Part shown: in pieces, positions 60,609-64,000 of the stretch
Numbering within the stretch: the first letter of the stretch is position 1
How the letters are laid out: the number at the start of each line of letters is the position of its first letter
Assembly: GCF_964019385.1 (NCBI RefSeq)
Contig: NC_088646.1
Coordinates: 41,608,563 to 41,672,562, forward strand
Length of the DNA stretch: 64,000 bases
Reading direction: 5' to 3'
Origin: Sycon ciliatum
Lineage: Eukaryota > Porifera > Calcarea > Leucosolenida > Sycettidae
Translations under genes and position numbers: made by a program
Notes under the pieces: generated by a model
What the model was told of the DNA's origin: nothing
What the model saw: the letters and a program-made list of their open reading frames with translations, nothing else
Databases searched by the model: none

Positions 60609-61496
60609 CGTGACATGCGGATTCAGCCCGTCCTTTTGTTCGCAATTCTGCGCCAGCGGCGTTGTCACTAAACCTGTCACACTGACACATGGTCAAATGA
60701 TCACTTGCTTAGAAAGTTCCAATACCGGAGTATTTATATGTCACACATGCCAGTAGCTAGCTTGCATTACACATCACATTACACATCACGTGGATGTGGT
60801 CAGGAGAACAACCACCTGATAGCAACACCACGTAGGAGGGGATTGTAGGTGGTATTCAAACATTGCCTGTAATGACATTTTCCACACGGTTTCGCGCACT
60901 ATTTGGTGCGCAAGCTACCGGATTTACGAACATTTCCGGATCAGAACAAAGTGGGCTGGAATTACCGGAGCATACCGCCACATCTCCCACCATCATGCCT
61001 TCGGGAGCTTCTCCTTTCAGACATTGCATCTAGACAGCTGGAGCGGTGCAACAGCCAATAGTGCCACCACATACACCCCCCCCCTCCGCTTTCAGGACAT
61101 TCTCCTTTGCATCACCGCTGCACACTGGCTGTGTGTATTTGAATTAACCCAAGCCATAGCCGAATTCCAGGGAGTCTCCGTCGACAGCTTATGAAGAAGA
61201 AGCCAAAAAGATAGTAAAAAACAGAAAATGATAGAAAAGACACGGGGTGATAGCAATTTAACCCAGCGCTCTACGACAAGGCTTCTCCCAGTAGAATGAA
61301 TCGTAACACCTGCTGAGCTGCCTGTCAGCCTACATGTGAGTGAGTATATGGGCAATACTGGCTCTGTTACACGTCACCATGGAAACGCAATTTGAATATC
61401 TACCAGCTGGTATTGTCCTTCAACGCTCATTGCCGCCAAACACCTTCTTCACTGGCGGTAGCCATAACAGTTAGTACGCTACGCATTTACAATTTA
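60609..61496. other. Gene-free stretch
   Basis: Nothing supported is seen. Confidence 0.4.
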
Positions 61497-62395
61497 CAGT
61501 CGTCCCTCTCTAATCCGGCACCTTTTGCTACGGCGTTTTCTGCTGGATTAACGAGGGTGCTGGATTATGAAATCCTGCCCTCTGACCCGGCCCTACCGAA
61601 TTGCATGCATGTATCATACGTCAAAACGCAGGGTTTTTCCGTGTCGACCCAAGTATTTGGTGCACGGCTTTATATTCTCAACTGTTCTCCAGGAATATAC
61701 ACAGTGATAAAGTAAAACAGAGAACATGTTCACATGTACTCTTGCACACATACGCACACACACCTGAAAATTGGCAGGACACTACTCCTTGCTAAAATAA
61801 GAAAGTATTGTTGACTGCTTAGCCGTTGTCTCCTGGACAACATTGACCCTCTTGAGAACGCCACGCAAGCAGTCGACATCATGCAGGTCGAACGTTGTAG
61901 TTAGTTGTAGAACGTCAGTACCGTCAGTCAGTGTCGTGCAATGTTATCGCATGAGCTGATTGTTTAGAAACTGGTGGTGTTAGTGGACAGTATAGCGTAA
62001 CTTGTAGTTCCTTGGTCTTTCTCTTTGTATTAAGTGAGTTAGGGTTCGGAAAAGTCCTAACAACCAACCCAACTGAACTCTCCCGCGCGAGGTCGAGGAC
62101 AGTTGTCAACTGAACTGAACTCTGAAGTGGCCCCGCGCGCGCGGCACTGACCAGACTGGCCTAGCCTGGCCTGGCAAGGAGTGCACCTGTCCAGTACGCG
62201 ATACACGACTGCCGGATTATGAAATCAAACTACGTGCAGTTTGAGCCATTCGTTTCAAAAAGTCACTGCCGGAGGCGGAATTCAAGTGCCGGATAAAGAT
62301 GTTGGAATTGAACGAAAAAAATCGGTTTCGTCAGAAAGTGCGCCGGTTGGCAAGGGTTCCGGATAAACAAGTGCGGAATTAGAGAGGGACGACTG
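61497..62395. mobile_element. pogo/Tigger-like non-autonomous element
   Basis: 899 bp with TA outside both ends (61495-61496 and 62396-62397); tips CAGTCGTCCCTCTCTAATCC and, inverted, CAGTCGTCCCTCTCTAATTC. Subterminal GGATTAACGAGG/CCGGATAAAC words are also pogo-like. No transposase. Confidence 0.88.
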
Positions 62396-62469
62396 TACAT
62401 TCAAGTGCCCTGTGACTGCCTTGTATTCACGGTTACTTCCCTGAGTTCATTGTAAGTGCATGTACATGC

Positions 62470-64000
62470 ATATTGTACTGTACATACATTCTGACTACAG
62501 TGTCTATTGTACTGTACATACATTCTGACTACAGTGTCTATTGTACTGTACATACATTCTGACTGCAGTGTCTATTGTACTGTACATACATTCTGACTGC
62601 AGTGTCTATTGTACTGTACATACATTCTGACTGCAGTGTCTATTGTACTGTACATACATTCTGACTGCAGTGTCTATTGTACTGTACATACATTCTGACT
62701 ACAGTGTCTATTATACTGTACATACATTCTGACTGCAGTGTCTATTGTACTGTACATACATTCTGACTACAGTGTCTATTGTACTGTACATACATTCTGA
62801 CTACAGTGTCTATTGTACTGTACATACATTCTGACTACAGTGTCTATTGTACTGTACATACATTCTGACTACAGTGTCTATTGTACTGTACATACATTCT
62901 GACTGCAGTGTCTATTGTACTGTACATACATTCTGACTGCAGTGTCTATTGTACTGTACATACATTCTGACTGCAGTGTCTATTGTACTGTACATACATT
63001 CTGACTACAGTGTCTATTGTACTGTACATACATTCTAACTGCAGTGTCTATTGTACTGTACATACATTCTGACTACAGTGTCTATTGTACTGTACATACA
63101 TTCTGACTGCAGTGTCTATTGTACTGTACATACATTCTGACTGCAGTGTCTATTGTACTGTGCATACATTCTGACTGCAGTGTCTATTGTACTGTACATA
63201 CATTCTGACTGCAGTGTCTATTGTACTGTACATACATTCTGACTGCAGTGTCTATTGTACTGTACATACATTCTGACTGCAGTGTCTATTGTACTGTACA
63301 TACATTCTGACTACAGTGTCTATTGTACTGTACATACATTCTGACTGCAGTGTCTATTGTACTGTACATACATTCTGACTGCAGTGTCTATTATACTGTA
63401 CATACATTCTAACTGCAGTGTCTATTGTACTGTACATACATTCTGACTGCAGTGTCTATTATACTGTACATACACTCTGACTACAGTGTCTATTGTACTG
63501 TACATACATTCTGACTGCAGTGTCTATTGTACTGTACATACATTCTGACTGCAGTGTCTATTGTACTGTACATACATTCTGACTACAGTGTCTATTGTAC
63601 TGTACATACATTCTGACTACAGTGTCTATTATACTGTACATACATTCTGACTGCAGTGTCTATTGTACTGTACATACATTCTGACTACAGTGTCTATTGT
63701 ACTGTACATACATTCTGACTACAGTGTCTATTGTACTGTACATACATTCTGACTACAGTGTCTATTGTACTGTACATACATTCTGACTACAGTGTCTATT
63801 GTACTGTACATACATTCTGACTGCAGTGTCTATTGTACTGTACATACATTCTGACTACAGTGTCTATTGTACTGTACATACATTCTGACTGCAGTGTCTA
63901 TTGTACTGTACATACATTCTGACTACAGTGTCTATTGTACTGTACATACATTCTGACTGCAGTGTCTATTGTACTGTACATACATTCTGACTGCAGTGTC
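62470..64000. repeat. 34-bp satellite array, runs off the window
   Basis: About 45 copies of a 34-bp unit (TATTGTACTGTACATACATT then CTGACTRCAGTGTC). Copies differ mainly at one A/G position (CTACAG versus CTGCAG) and rarely at TATTGTAC/TATTATAC. The array is very homogeneous and continues past the end. Confidence 0.98.

Noticed and set aside
60486-60756. His/Thr-rich or Cys/Val-rich small proteins
   Set aside because: They are translations of the CA/GCAC microsatellite.
62470-64000. CRISPR array
   Set aside because: Units are contiguous 34-bp copies with no unique spacers, in eukaryotic-type DNA: a satellite.

Overview
The window reads as nuclear DNA of an animal, most likely a repeat-rich marine invertebrate; a sponge or other early-branching lineage is possible but not proven. 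Evidence: spliced secreted lectin-like exons with GTAAGT/GTAAGA donors, retroelements of animal type (Gmr1-like Ty3/gypsy, PAT-like tyrosine-recombinase elements, Jockey-group and R2-type-endonuclease LINEs), and many TIR transposons and MITEs (Kolobok-, hAT-, Harbinger-, pogo/Tigger-like). No bacterial operon structure, rRNA gene or intact tRNA gene is seen. Very little is host coding sequence; the window is a mosaic of mobile elements inserted into one another.

Layout. 1-12.1 kb: two broken Ty3/gypsy relics (G1, G2). A Kolobok-like TIR element (17-942) sits inside G1. A nearly 6.9-kb Gmr1-like element (3794-10658, minus strand, 288-bp LTRs, TTCCC target duplication) sits inside G2 and itself carries two MITEs. 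12.5-18 kb: two minus-strand exons for small secreted C-type-lectin-like proteins, separated by an aberrant palindromic LTR insertion, fold-back repeats and a pogo/Tigger-like element. 18-26 kb: mostly non-coding DNA with MITEs, hairpins and a 380-bp duplicated segment. 26.3-34.1 kb: a 7.85-kb TIR-bounded segment with nearly identical 725-bp inverted arms and no recognisable gene. 34.2-34.8 kb: two fold-back repeats. 35.8-40.8 kb: a PAT-like element with gag, RT/RNase H, tyrosine recombinase and split direct repeats. 41-58.3 kb: four divergent copies of a LINE type with an R2-like zinc and endonuclease end, plus two Jockey-group LINE pieces and several TIR elements, again nested. 53.5-55.3 kb: a hAT-like element carrying a 184-bp satellite. 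58.6-61.5 kb: sparse DNA with one probable transmembrane exon. 61.5-62.4 kb: a second pogo/Tigger-like element. 62.47 kb to the end: a 34-bp satellite that runs off the window.

How it fits together. Target-site duplications give an order of events. The Gmr1-like element entered G2, then two MITEs entered the Gmr1-like copy. LINE copies entered pre-existing Harbinger-like and GAGAGGTT-tipped TIR elements. A Jockey-group LINE entered an R2-type LINE in the same frame, producing one long frame with two reverse-transcriptase domains. Gmr1-like LTRs that look identical and PAT-like repeats that differ at only about two of 256 bases point to recent activity. The most notable biology is the Gmr1-like element with integrase ahead of RT, a SCAN-like capsid segment and a SAP-like leader, together with a Kolobok-like element carrying a P2X7-ballast-like cysteine segment.
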